In this document: positions 31,359-40,523 of the stretch, in pieces
Numbering within the stretch: the stretch's first letter is position 1
Layout of the letters: every line of letters begins with the position of its first letter
DNA from: an uncultured Lachnospiraceae bacterium
Lineage (GTDB): Bacteria > Bacillota > Clostridia > Lachnospirales > Lachnospiraceae
Direction: 5' to 3'
DNA: 50,552 nt
Assembly: GCA_910583615.1 (NCBI GenBank)
Contig: CAJTXP010000030.1
Location: 1-50,552, forward strand
Notes under the pieces: model-generated
What the model was told of the DNA's origin: nothing
Seen by the model: the letters and a program-made list of their open reading frames with translations, nothing else
Databases searched by the model: none
Made by a program: the position numbers and the translations under genes

Positions 31359-32711
31359 ATGATAAAGAAAGGGGCTGATCATCTGGAAAGAGACATTATG
31401 AAGCAGTTGGTGGAATGGAAAGATTCTCCTGACAGAAAACCGTTGCTTCTGACCGGCGTAAGGCAGTGCGGGAAAACCTATGTGTGCAAGGCTTTCGGGG
31501 AACAGTATTTTGAAGATACGGCTTATTTTTATTTTGAAGGAAATAAGGGACTGGCTTCTGTATTTGACTATGATTTTCATGTGGACAGAATACTCGACGA
31601 GCTGGGAAATATCATTCGGGGAAAAGAAATTGTGCCGGGGAAAACCCTGGTCATTTTTGATGAAATACAGGCATGTCCGAATGCAATTACATCCCTGAAA
31701 TATTTTTGTGAGAATAAACGGGAACTTCATATCGTGTGCGCCGGTTCGCTGCTTGGCGTGGCGGTGAAACGGGACAGTATATCATTTCCGGTTGGAAAGA
31801 TTGACCGCTTACAGATGTATCCTCTTTCCTTTTCGGAGTTTTTGCGTGCGGACGGCAGACAGGCCATTTATGAAGGCGTTCAGAACTATGGAATGGATCG
31901 GGAGCTTCCGGAGCTTTATACGGAAAATCTGAAAAAGGCGCTGAAGTATTACTATATTGTAGGCGGAATGCCGGAGGCTGTGGCAAAATGGGCCGAGACT
32001 CACAGTTTTGAAAAGATTGACAGGCTTCAGGAGAATATTCTGCAGGATTACAGCAGTGACTTTGCAAAGTATGCGCCCAGGACTGACATTCCGAAGCTGG
32101 GCTGGATCTGGGATTCGATTCCGAAACAGCTTGCCAAAGACAATCATAAGTTTGTATTTTCTCATGTAAAAGCCGGAAAACGTTCTTCCGAGCTGGAAGA
32201 CGCGTTGGAGTGGCTGGTGGATGCAGGCCTTGTGTACAGGCTGGAACTGGTTCGTAATCCGGAACTGCCGCTGTCTTTTTATGCGGATGCGGCATTTTTC
32301 AAGGTTTATATGTCGGACGTGGGACTGCTTCGCAGAAAAGCAGGCGTTTCTCATCGGGTGATCCTGGAGGATTCGGAGCTGTATCAGAATTTCAAAGGGG
32401 CTTTTACCGAGAATTTTGTGTTAAATGAACTGATTAAGGCCGGGATTCACGCATATTTCTGGAGATCCGGGAATACTGCGGAACTGGATTTTCTATTTGA
32501 ATATGGGGACCGGATTTTTCCGGTGGAAGCGAAAGCCGACGTCCATACACGGGCCAAATGCTTTCGGGAATACTGCAGAAAATATCATCCGGATACCGGT
32601 TTTAAATTTTCCATGAAAAACGTCGGCAATCACGAAGTGGAGGGAACGAAGGTATACAGTGTTCCGCTGTATTTGATCTGGATGGTGAAAAGGTATCTGG
32701 AAAACGGATGA
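31359..32711 (+). CDS. ATP-binding protein, AAA_14 / DUF4143 family
   Basis: 450 residues. Walker A GVRQCGKT (33-40), Walker B LVIFDEIQ, then the family's YPLSFSEFLRA, YYIVGGMPEAV and a C-terminal DUF4143 nuclease-like fold with AELDFLFEYGDRIFPVEAKA (D...E-x-K pattern of PD-(D/E)XK enzymes). These proteins are common in anaerobes; function is unsettled (mobile-element or toxin-like). The start is doubtful: ATG 31359 has no ribosome site and overlaps the promoter; AAGGGG lies 9 bp before a CTG at 31383, which would give the family's usual 'LERDIMKQL' start. Confidence 0.88.
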   Translation: MIKKGADHLERDIMKQLVEWKDSPDRKPLLLTGVRQCGKTYVCKAFGEQYFEDTAYFYFEGNKGLASVFDYDFHVDRILDELGNIIRGKEIVPGKTLVIFDEIQACPNAITSLKYFCENKRELHIVCAGSLLGVAVKRDSISFPVGKIDRLQMYPLSFSEFLRADGRQAIYEGVQNYGMDRELPELYTENLKKALKYYYIVGGMPEAVAKWAETHSFEKIDRLQENILQDYSSDFAKYAPRTDIPKLGWIWDSIPKQLAKDNHKFVFSHVKAGKRSSELEDALEWLVDAGLVYRLELVRNPELPLSFYADAAFFKVYMSDVGLLRRKAGVSHRVILEDSELYQNFKGAFTENFVLNELIKAGIHAYFWRSGNTAELDFLFEYGDRIFPVEAKADVHTRAKCFREYCRKYHPDTGFKFSMKNVGNHEVEGTKVYSVPLYLIWMVKRYLENG

Positions 32712-32876
32712 GTGTGGGGGCAATCCTACCGTATCGGTCGTTGCGCCCCTGCCGGAAATATGATATAATGTCACCAGCTGGAGCGAAGCGGAAGCTGATG
32801 ACCTGCGCGAGCATCAGCGAGCTTCCTTATGATATACTGGGACGCAGATGAGTTTCCGCGCGGAGGTGAAGGGTGC

Positions 32877-33317
32877 ATGGAGAAGGAAAAGCTTTTGAAC
32901 GATCTGCTGGTGATGCTGTTCAATGAAGTGCTGGATATGGAGAACCGGGCGTTGATTACGGGCAGCTTTAAGGAGATCTCCATCAATGACATGCATATCA
33001 TCGACGCGGTCGGCATTAACGAGCCCAGGAACATGTCCACGGTGGCGAAGGCGGTGTCCGTGACGGTGGGGACGCTGACGACGGCCATCAACAATCTGGT
33101 GAAGAAGGGATATGTGTCACGCGTGCGCAGTCCCGAGGACAAGCGGGTGGTCCTTCTGTCTCTGACCGAGAAAGGGGTCGCTGCCTATGAAAAGCATGCG
33201 GCTTTCCACAGGCAGATGGTAAAGACGGTCATGGACGGGTTCGAGGGCGAGGAGATGGAAGTCCTGACCCGGGCGCTGGAGAAGGTGAGAAGATACTTCA
33301 AGGAGCTGGGAATCTAA
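32877..33317 (+). CDS. MarR-family transcription regulator
   Basis: 146 residues from ATG 32877 (GGAGGTGA 8 bp upstream; the ORF extends upstream without a ribosome site). The winged helix shows MSTVAKAVSVTVGTLTTAIN, LVKKGYVSRVRSPEDKRVVL and LTEKGVAAYE. The sequence resembles FabT-type MarR proteins that regulate fatty-acid synthesis in Firmicutes, but no fab genes follow. Its 3' end is antisense to the end of the DUF885 gene for 201 bp. Confidence 0.88.
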   Translation: MEKEKLLNDLLVMLFNEVLDMENRALITGSFKEISINDMHIIDAVGINEPRNMSTVAKAVSVTVGTLTTAINNLVKKGYVSRVRSPEDKRVVLLSLTEKGVAAYEKHAAFHRQMVKTVMDGFEGEEMEVLTRALEKVRRYFKELGI

Positions 33318-35012
33318 GCATTCCCGCAGGATGGAGAAGGGCGCAGGGCCTGTTTCCAGAAACCATGTATGAAAATCACAGTCTGTAAGTTCAGGAGAGA
33401 GTGCTTTGGCGCTCTCTTTTAGTCTGCAGATTTCCAGATAACCCAGGTAGTATTTCAGGTAATTGGACGGTTCCTCCAGGATGTTCAGGTATAGCCCGTG
33501 GATCTGCGCCTCGTCGGTGATGCCGAAGGAGGCGAGGTAGGTCCGGCATTCATCTTCCGTCCAGCCCTCCCCGTGGATGGCCAGGTCCAGGCTGGCGCAG
33601 ACGGCGAAATTCAGGGAGGACATGGCGCGCAGGAAGTCTCCCTCCGTCTCGGAAAGCCCCAGCAGGTCATAGGCATAGAATTCACTGTAAAGTCCCCAGC
33701 CTTCGGTATAGCCGCCTATATAGAACAGATTACGTACAGGCGCATAGTCCGCGGTGTTTTCAAAGGAATTCTGATACAGATGGCCGGGATAGCCTTCGTG
33801 CGCCAGTGTGGTGATAAGCCCGGTCCGATCCGGTTCATACGCAGGGTTAATGTAGATGGTATTCTGCTGGGGGGCGTCGATGGCAGGGGTCATGTAGAAG
33901 GCGGGGCTTAGAAAATCTGCCAGGGAATCCGGAACCTCTTTCACCTGCCAGGAGATGTCCCCCGGCTGCGGAAAATCTTTCCCGATCTGTGTCTGGAGGC
34001 TGGTCAGAATCTCTTCCGGCGTCTCCAGGGCCGGCGCGTCGTCGGTAATGTGCAGAAGGTCCGTATTCTGATGAAGTGCGTAAAGCATGGTCTCATAGTC
34101 GCTTTCCATCTGATCCTCCAGCAGCCGATGGATTTCCGCCATGCCAAGATTGGTGCCCACCGAATAGGCCAGAAGATACTCGTAATAGCCGATCCCGTCC
34201 GGGGTATGGTAAAGTCCGCCAGGCTCCCGCCCCGTTCCCCTTAAGTGTTCCAGAGCCTGGCCGAGTTCTTCGTAGGCAGGCTCCACACAGCGTTTCAGGT
34301 TTCGGAGATTTTCCGCCTCATAGGAGATCCGCCGGTCCGGGTCCGTTACCTCGCACTGCTCCAGCCGCTCCCGAAAGGTGGTGACGAGAAAATGATCGCT
34401 GCCGATGGGAAAGAGAGAGCGGCACTGGGCCAGTATTTTGTCCAGTATTTCATCCGGCATAAAAAGGCCCTGTTCGGATTTCTCCTGTTCAAATGCGGCG
34501 ATCTCTTCGAAATAGTCCGGAAGGGAGGTCAGGAGTGTCAGATAGGTGCGGACGTCTTCTTCGCTGCGGAAGGGATACTCCGCCAGAAGGACCGGAAGCT
34601 GCGCCTGAACGCCCAGCGTTGGGCTGATCGGTTCCTGATAGTAATAATAGGTTTCGGACAGAAGCTGTCCTTCCAGCCACCAGTCCAGAATGCGGGCGGT
34701 CAGCCGGTCCTCGTCGTTCAGTCCCCACTTGAGATAGCTGGAAAGCTTTGAGCGGCATTTTTTCAGATAATCAAGTTCCAGGCGGACGCTTTCCTGATTA
34801 AGGACACCGAAGGTCGGATCGCCTTCCCGGATGCCGAAGGCTTCTGGGTCTGTCAGGGTGTAGTGCAGATTGATCGTGCTGGCGGAAAGCTCATGGCGGA
34901 AGATCTCCATGGTAAAACGGTCGAAGGAATATCCACGGATGGAAAACGGAAAGGCCAGTACAAGCGAGCAGGCCGCCGCCAGCGCCCTTCTGGAAAACCA
35001 TGATATGCGCAT
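33117..35012 (-). CDS. DUF885 family zinc metallopeptidase-like lipoprotein/exported protein
   Basis: 631 residues from ATG 35012 (AAAGGG upstream); the longer frame from 35135 overlaps the metG terminator. An N-terminal hydrophobic stretch (RALAAACSLVLAFPFSIRG) is an export signal or anchor. The DUF885 metal site is LAHEGYPGHLYQ (HE-x4-H), followed by YTEGWGLYSEFYAYDLLG with further ligands. The family is thought to act as carboxypeptidase-like enzymes. The family normally ends shortly after GPAPFSIL; here the frame continues ~65 residues through the complement of the MarR gene, probably a lost stop codon. Confidence 0.85.
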   Translation of the reverse strand: MRISWFSRRALAAACSLVLAFPFSIRGYSFDRFTMEIFRHELSASTINLHYTLTDPEAFGIREGDPTFGVLNQESVRLELDYLKKCRSKLSSYLKWGLNDEDRLTARILDWWLEGQLLSETYYYYQEPISPTLGVQAQLPVLLAEYPFRSEEDVRTYLTLLTSLPDYFEEIAAFEQEKSEQGLFMPDEILDKILAQCRSLFPIGSDHFLVTTFRERLEQCEVTDPDRRISYEAENLRNLKRCVEPAYEELGQALEHLRGTGREPGGLYHTPDGIGYYEYLLAYSVGTNLGMAEIHRLLEDQMESDYETMLYALHQNTDLLHITDDAPALETPEEILTSLQTQIGKDFPQPGDISWQVKEVPDSLADFLSPAFYMTPAIDAPQQNTIYINPAYEPDRTGLITTLAHEGYPGHLYQNSFENTADYAPVRNLFYIGGYTEGWGLYSEFYAYDLLGLSETEGDFLRAMSSLNFAVCASLDLAIHGEGWTEDECRTYLASFGITDEAQIHGLYLNILEEPSNYLKYYLGYLEICRLKESAKALSPELTDCDFHTWFLETGPAPFSILRECLDSQLLEVSSHLLQRPGQDFHLLALEPVHDRLYHLPVESRMLFIGSDPFLGQRQKDHPLVLGTAHA

Positions 35013-35086
35013 CTCATAATCCCTTTCTGCAGGATTCGTTTCATGGAAGTATATGAAAGGAGAGAGGGGAATATGTGACAGAAAGC

Positions 35087-35117
35087 TAAAAAGAGCCACT
35101 TGCAAAACAAGTGGCTC
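35087..35117 (-). terminator. Intrinsic terminator of metG
   Basis: On the minus strand GAGCCACTTG, loop TTTTG, CAAGTGGCTC, then TTTTT (35088-35092). Perfect 10-bp stem about 50 bp after the metG stop. Confidence 0.9.
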
Positions 35118-35165
35118 CAGTGTATAGGAGAGCATCCTGCGGCGCTCAGAACGCGTGTTTTATTT

Positions 35166-37118
35166 TCAGCAGATCTCCGCTCCCGCCGGCATGTTTTTCT
35201 CCGGAGCCATCAGCGACAGGTTTCCGTCCGCGTCCTCGGCGCAGAGCAGCATGCCCTCGGATACCAGCCCGCGGATCTTCCGGGGCTCCAGGTTCACGAG
35301 AACCATGACCTTTTTGCCCACCATCTCTTCCGGGGTGTAGGCGCTGCGGATACCGGAAACGATCTGGCGCACCTGGCTTCCGATCTTCACCTGAGAGCAG
35401 AGCAGCTTATCTGCCTTCGGCACGGCTTCGCAGGAGAGGATCTCGCCCACCTGGAACTGCAGCTTTGTGAAATCATCAAACGAAATATTTTCCTTGGGTT
35501 CGATGTCGATGACCGGGTCCTTCTCTTTCGCGGCGGCTTCTGCGGCTGCCTTTTTCTCTTCTACCTTTTCCAGCACTTCGTTCACGTCCAGACGTGCGAA
35601 GAGGATCTGCGGCTTGTCGGTCACCTTTGTGCCGGATGCATGGAGTCCGAAGACGCCCATCTCGTCCATGGTGCGGCTCTTCGCGTTTAACTGCTCCAGA
35701 ATGAGCTTCGAGGTGGACGGCATGAACGCTTCCAGCAGGACCGCGCCGTAGCTGATGCTCTCCACCAGGTTGTAAAGGACGGTCGCCAGACGGTCTTTTT
35801 TCGCCTCGTCCTTCGCCAGCGCCCAGGGCATGGTCTCGTCGATGTATTTATTGCAGCGCTTGAACAGGTTGAAAATCTCGGTGATGGCGTCCGCCACCCG
35901 AAGCTGGTCCATCTTTTCGGATGCCTTCGGAAGCGTATCCAGTACGGTCTTCTTCAGATCCTCGTCCACATCCTCGGTGACGCCCGCGTTGGTGACGATG
36001 CCGCCGAAATACTTGTTGGACATGGAGATGGTCCGGTTCACCAGATTGCCCAGCGTATTGGCAAGCTCGGAGTTCAGGCGCTCCACCATCAGTTCCCAGG
36101 TGATGGCGCCGTCATTTTCAAAGGGCATCTCATGGAGCACGAAATAGCGCACCGCATCCACGCCGAAGAAATCCACCAGATCGTCCGCGTAAAGCACGTT
36201 TCCTTTGGACTTGCCCATCTTGCCGTCGCCCAGCAGAAGCCAGGGATGTCCGAAGATCTGCTTCGGAAGCGGCAGGTCCAGAGACATGAGGAAAATGGGC
36301 CAGTAGATCGTATGGAAGCGGATGATGTCCTTGCCAATCAGGTGCAGGTCCGCCGGCCAGTTCTTCTTGAACAGATCGCTGCTCTCGCCGCCGCACTCGT
36401 AGCCGATGCCGGTGATGTAGTTGGTCAGGGCGTCCAGCCATACGTATACCACGTGTTTCGGGTCGAAGTCCACCGGAATGCCCCATTTGAAAGAGGTTCT
36501 GGAGACACACAGGTCCTGCAGGCCCGGCAGCAGGAAATTGTTCATCATCTCATTTTTGCGGGACACCGGCTGGATAAATTCCGGATGGTTGTTGATGTGC
36601 TCGATGAGCCGGTCCGCGTATTTGCTCATTTTGAAGAAATACGCCTCTTCCTTCGCCGGCTGCACTTCGCGCCCGCAGTCCGGACATTTGCCGTCCACCA
36701 GCTGGGACTCCGTGAAGAAGGACTCGCAGGGCGTGCAGTACATCCCCTCGTAATAGCCCTTGTAAATGTCGCCCTTGTCGTACATATATTTGAAGATTTT
36801 CTGGACCATGGCTTCGTGGTCCTTGTCCGTCGTGCGGATAAATTTGTCATAGGAGGTGTCCATCAGGTCCCAGATCTTATGAATCTGTCCTGCCACATCA
36901 TCCACGAATTCCTGGGGGGTGACGCCCTGTTCCGCCGCTTTCAGCTCGATTTTCTGTCCATGCTCATCGGTTCCGGTCTGGAAAAACACATCATATCCCT
37001 GAAATCTTCTGTAACGGGCGATGCTGTCCGCCAGCACGATCTCATAGGTGTTGCCGATGTGAGGTTTGCCGGATGTATAAGCGATGGCCGTGGTCATGTA
37101 ATATTTTTTCCTGTCCAT
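35166..37118 (-). CDS. metG: Methionyl-tRNA synthetase
   Basis: 650 residues, full length for the type with a C-terminal tRNA-binding domain. The class I motifs are HIGN (20-23) and KMGKSKGNV (variant of KMSKS); zinc cysteines are in CTPCES and CPDCGRE. The C-terminal EMAP-II/Trbp111-like domain begins near ISFDDFTKLQFQVGEIL and includes VNLEPRKIRGLVSEGM. It charges initiator and elongator tRNA-Met. It has its own promoter and terminator and is a conserved gene between accessory modules. Confidence 0.97.
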   Translation of the reverse strand: MDRKKYYMTTAIAYTSGKPHIGNTYEIVLADSIARYRRFQGYDVFFQTGTDEHGQKIELKAAEQGVTPQEFVDDVAGQIHKIWDLMDTSYDKFIRTTDKDHEAMVQKIFKYMYDKGDIYKGYYEGMYCTPCESFFTESQLVDGKCPDCGREVQPAKEEAYFFKMSKYADRLIEHINNHPEFIQPVSRKNEMMNNFLLPGLQDLCVSRTSFKWGIPVDFDPKHVVYVWLDALTNYITGIGYECGGESSDLFKKNWPADLHLIGKDIIRFHTIYWPIFLMSLDLPLPKQIFGHPWLLLGDGKMGKSKGNVLYADDLVDFFGVDAVRYFVLHEMPFENDGAITWELMVERLNSELANTLGNLVNRTISMSNKYFGGIVTNAGVTEDVDEDLKKTVLDTLPKASEKMDQLRVADAITEIFNLFKRCNKYIDETMPWALAKDEAKKDRLATVLYNLVESISYGAVLLEAFMPSTSKLILEQLNAKSRTMDEMGVFGLHASGTKVTDKPQILFARLDVNEVLEKVEEKKAAAEAAAKEKDPVIDIEPKENISFDDFTKLQFQVGEILSCEAVPKADKLLCSQVKIGSQVRQIVSGIRSAYTPEEMVGKKVMVLVNLEPRKIRGLVSEGMLLCAEDADGNLSLMAPEKNMPAGAEIC

Positions 37119-37167
37119 CTGTTTACCTCTTTTTTCCTTATTTTATGCGTAAATATCAGCTTTTATC

Positions 37168-37196
37168 AGATTAGCACATGAGAGAAAAGAAGTCAA
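37168..37196 (-). promoter_or_regulatory. Sigma-A promoter of metG
   Basis: On the minus strand TTGACT (37196-37191), 17 bp, TAATCT (37173-37168), leader about 45 nt. No T-box-like leader fits in this short space. Confidence 0.7.
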
Positions 37197-37228
37197 TTTT
37201 TTCAGATACATAAACGACCGGAGTTATG

Positions 37229-37261
37229 GCTACTGTTCACAGACCGCCTGTGAATAGTAAC
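37229..37261. repeat. Short palindrome, minimal copy of the GTTACT-TTCAC family
   Basis: GCTACTGTTCACAG (37229-37242), loop ACCGC, CTGTGAATAGTAAC (37248-37261). It sits 3 bp after the stop codon of the membrane HEPN gene and shares its ends with the elements at 14669 and 50441. Confidence 0.65.
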
Positions 37262-37264
37262 GAG

Positions 37265-40200
37265 TTATAAAGCAGGTACCAGCTCCGGCACTACATACAT
37301 GCCGTGGAAATAGTTGATATACTGCCGTTTCTGTTTTTTCAGCTCCCAGAGCGGGCAGGGCACTTCATTCTGGATAATGAAATAATCGGAAAGCGGCGCC
37401 AGATCGTCCGCATATCCGATCAGGACACTGTCCTCCGAGACATCAAGCCGGAAATCCTGGAGCTTCAGGAATTTGCAGCAGATGAGCGCATAGTATAATA
37501 GAAGCTGCCACAGGATGGCGGCGTTGTCTTCCTGGATGAATCCGTGGCCTCTGGTGGCATTTCGAAGCAGGCGAAGAATGCGGGTGAGATTTCCAAAATC
37601 CATCCGGCTGCCCTGGATGGCAAAAGGCAGATATTGAGTCAGACGTTCCTGCAGCTCGATACAATGGGCGGGAAGTTCAACATACCGTTCATGGATTGCT
37701 TCAAAGATGGGCGCGCCTTCGGGGCAGCAGGAGAGAATGATCTCTCCGATGCTCTGAAAATCCGGATTCACGAGAGACTGTTCCGGGGGGATTCCCTGAG
37801 CGCCCAGCAGATAATACTGTACGCAGAGCATGGTAAATTCCAGAAAGTCAAAAATCGCCATGGCCGACGTCTCGATATCGTCATAGTCAAAGAGGTTTTT
37901 AAAAAATCCGGAAAAATAGAGATTCGGGGATATCAGGGGAGACGGGCAGTCCAGCTCCTCCAGAAGCGTCCGGTAAAATACCGTGCGCCGGGCGAACAAA
38001 GACCATTCCTTCCCCTGTTCTTTCGTATGCCTGCCAAGCCTTCTTCTGGAACGGTCCGTTGACGTATTGGAGGCCCAGCCCAGAAGCGCTTCGTAGGAAT
38101 CGAAATTCTTCACCTCAAGGGAGAGCATCCACGGATAAGGATTCGTTATGGCTTGGGAGGGTATGCCGAGGACGCCGATTTTGAGCGGGATACCGGGGAG
38201 CAGTTCTCCTTCTTCGGCCAGTTCCATGATATATTCTCGAAGGAAAGGGATCTCTCCGTTCCGGGAGTCCAGAATACGGTCCCATACGGGAGCCTCGAAC
38301 AGGTGGATGACACAGTGGGCCGTTTCCAGAAGGAAGTCATGACAGATTCCGGGCGTTGCTTCCCGGTTCAGGATCTTTTTCATATATTCCTCGATCCAGT
38401 ATGGCTTTGTCATATACGGGCAGTTCAGGTCGGTCAGCATCCGATCGAAAATATCCGTGTCCTGATGGAACATCCACATGGTGACCAGTTTTGCGGACCA
38501 TTTCCGCAGAAAATGCCTGCGCGTCTTTTCATGGACCGGGTCAGGCAGGGGCAGAATCCGGTCGCTGGCCTCGAACGCATGGCAGGACGAGGTGTCCCCA
38601 CAGGCCGGAAGGTCCAGATAAACCGGTTTTAGAGGCTGATCCCGGTGGGTGGACGCATATCTTCCGGTATAAAAATCCAGATAGCTGATATACCCTGCCT
38701 GATCGATTCCGGAGAAACACCAGCGCCCGGTCTCTGTTTCCAGAAAAGCGGGTACGGAGTATTCCGGCATGGAAGGCAGGATGCGGGCGTCAGGCGGCAG
38801 CTGATGAGGCCGGTCCAGAAATACCTGAATAAGGCTGTATACAGCCGTCGCCAGAGGGGCGAGCACCTGCTCGTTGATGGAGTAGATCATGGTTCCGTGG
38901 CCCACGAAACGATTGCGGAGCCGGACCATGACCTGACAGAGTTCGGCATAGGTGGCTCTTCTGGTCCGGATCTGGCTGGTGTTCTTTGCAAAGGAGAGCA
39001 TATCCAGCCAGCGAAGGGCGCCAGCCAGTTCCGGATCCTGAAAGATCAGTTCCGGTTCCTCCTGCAGATCGCAGAGGGTACCGAAAGATGGATTGATTAT
39101 TTTTTCATAAATCCTGGAGTCGGCAGGAAACTGTCCGCAGAGCATGATCAGGGCGCGGATGTGGATACAGTATTCCGCCATCTTTAAAAGCGTGTAAAAC
39201 TGCGCCACGATGCCGTTGCCGGCACAGAGGCCGTACAATTCATTTTCCAGAAACGGATCGCCGTCCCGATCCGGAAGAAGCCGTCGGATATCCAGATAAA
39301 TCATTTTTGCCTGCCTGCGTGCATTGTACTGGTTCATATGGTCAAGGGGAATCCGCGCCTTTTCGGTTGTTACGGACAGATAGGGGCTGTACAGTAACTT
39401 CTGGTTCAGCAGCTTTTTCTGGATTTCCATAAATGCGTCGCCGCCGCCTGCGTAACCATGCTGGTGGACAATCACATGAAAGCCTTTCTGCTCTATGGAA
39501 TGTAGAAAATCCTGAATTTTCTGTTCCTTTTCCGGATCGAACTCCGGCGGGAGCAGAAAGCTGTGGGTATAAAGGCAGACTTTCTCCTCATAATTTTCTT
39601 CCTGCAGTTCCTGGTTGGCGTAAGTCATATAACAGGTAAAATAATCGTCTCCTTTCCGAAATGCGGACAGATTACGGGTCAGGGAGGCGTTATTTCCATT
39701 TAAAAACAGAAAATAGAGCCAGTATGGAGAGACCGAAGGAACCCGCAGAATATCATCAGGCGTTACATACAGAACCAGGCGGCGGCAGGAATCCGAGGAG
39801 ACCGTCCGGTGAAACTGGTCCTTTTTAAATCCGGCGGCAGCGCCGATGATCCGGACGGCCAGAAATGTGACGAGTACGATCGCAAAGAAACAGGAAACGA
39901 TCAGATAAGGGAGCGAGGTGCACGACCACCAGAGAAGCGTCCGCGTGTATTCCTCCCAGTCCGACCATCCGGTCAGGAACCGGAACATGTTGTCCAGATA
40001 GAAGACGAAGAAGACATAGTGGAAGCACATGATTTCCAGATGGAACAGGGATAACACTATAGAATACAGGGATTTTTTCACCAACCGCCTTGAGGCGTGT
40101 TCAATCAGCAGGACAAAACAGAACCAGACAGCAAAGATCAGCCCCATATAATGAAGCCTTGCCTCTGCCAGGCTGGGGACATAATTGTGGAATCCAACCT

Positions 40201-40495
40201 GCTGAAACTGCACATAGGATATGTAATTGAATACCTGCAGGAGGCAGCCCAGAACAAAAGCTGCGGATACATACAGAATACCGGCGTGTTTCCGGCGCTT
40301 TTCCAGAGACCGGTACATGGAGTAGACGAACAGGCACCAGACAAACTGGAGCAGAGCGATGCCGATGACCGCTTCAGATACCGGGTCGAAAGCGGAGGAA
40401 TTCGTATGTACCCATTGCAGGAGATAGAGGCAGTTGAACAACAGGGTTCCCAGCCAGGCAAATATAAAATGGTGATGTCGACGAAGCAGATTCAT
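37265..40495 (-). CDS. Multi-pass membrane protein with two HEPN-like (RN-x3-GHG) cores
   Basis: 1076 residues; I recognise no named family. Six to seven membrane segments fill about 10-220 (e.g. FIFAWLGTLLFNCLYLL, YLIVSCFFAIVLVTFLAV), then ~850 residues that should be cytoplasmic. Two regions share one layout: 431-560 with INPSFGTLCDL and LRNRFVGHGT (R527, H533), and 881-1010 with VNPDFQSIGEI and LRNATRGHGF (R978, H984). R-N-x4-6-H within a helical bundle is the signature of HEPN RNases, so an internal duplication of a HEPN-like domain is likely. The start lies 28 bp after the DUF3800 gene, with AAGGATGG as ribosome site: a two-gene operon. Defence effector role is inferred. Confidence 0.75.
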   Translation of the reverse strand: MNLLRRHHHFIFAWLGTLLFNCLYLLQWVHTNSSAFDPVSEAVIGIALLQFVWCLFVYSMYRSLEKRRKHAGILYVSAAFVLGCLLQVFNYISYVQFQQVGFHNYVPSLAEARLHYMGLIFAVWFCFVLLIEHASRRLVKKSLYSIVLSLFHLEIMCFHYVFFVFYLDNMFRFLTGWSDWEEYTRTLLWWSCTSLPYLIVSCFFAIVLVTFLAVRIIGAAAGFKKDQFHRTVSSDSCRRLVLYVTPDDILRVPSVSPYWLYFLFLNGNNASLTRNLSAFRKGDDYFTCYMTYANQELQEENYEEKVCLYTHSFLLPPEFDPEKEQKIQDFLHSIEQKGFHVIVHQHGYAGGGDAFMEIQKKLLNQKLLYSPYLSVTTEKARIPLDHMNQYNARRQAKMIYLDIRRLLPDRDGDPFLENELYGLCAGNGIVAQFYTLLKMAEYCIHIRALIMLCGQFPADSRIYEKIINPSFGTLCDLQEEPELIFQDPELAGALRWLDMLSFAKNTSQIRTRRATYAELCQVMVRLRNRFVGHGTMIYSINEQVLAPLATAVYSLIQVFLDRPHQLPPDARILPSMPEYSVPAFLETETGRWCFSGIDQAGYISYLDFYTGRYASTHRDQPLKPVYLDLPACGDTSSCHAFEASDRILPLPDPVHEKTRRHFLRKWSAKLVTMWMFHQDTDIFDRMLTDLNCPYMTKPYWIEEYMKKILNREATPGICHDFLLETAHCVIHLFEAPVWDRILDSRNGEIPFLREYIMELAEEGELLPGIPLKIGVLGIPSQAITNPYPWMLSLEVKNFDSYEALLGWASNTSTDRSRRRLGRHTKEQGKEWSLFARRTVFYRTLLEELDCPSPLISPNLYFSGFFKNLFDYDDIETSAMAIFDFLEFTMLCVQYYLLGAQGIPPEQSLVNPDFQSIGEIILSCCPEGAPIFEAIHERYVELPAHCIELQERLTQYLPFAIQGSRMDFGNLTRILRLLRNATRGHGFIQEDNAAILWQLLLYYALICCKFLKLQDFRLDVSEDSVLIGYADDLAPLSDYFIIQNEVPCPLWELKKQKRQYINYFHGMYVVPELVPAL

Positions 40496-40523
40496 GGTTC
40501 CATCCTTATCCTGAGCAGGACCA

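Noticed and set aside
36132..37181. 349-codon plus-strand frame antisense to metG
   Set aside because: It lies wholly within metG and across its promoter and has no protein-family features.
37119..37264. T-box riboswitch before metG
   Set aside because: The predicted promoter leaves a leader of only about 45 nt, too short for a T-box, and no antiterminator is visible.
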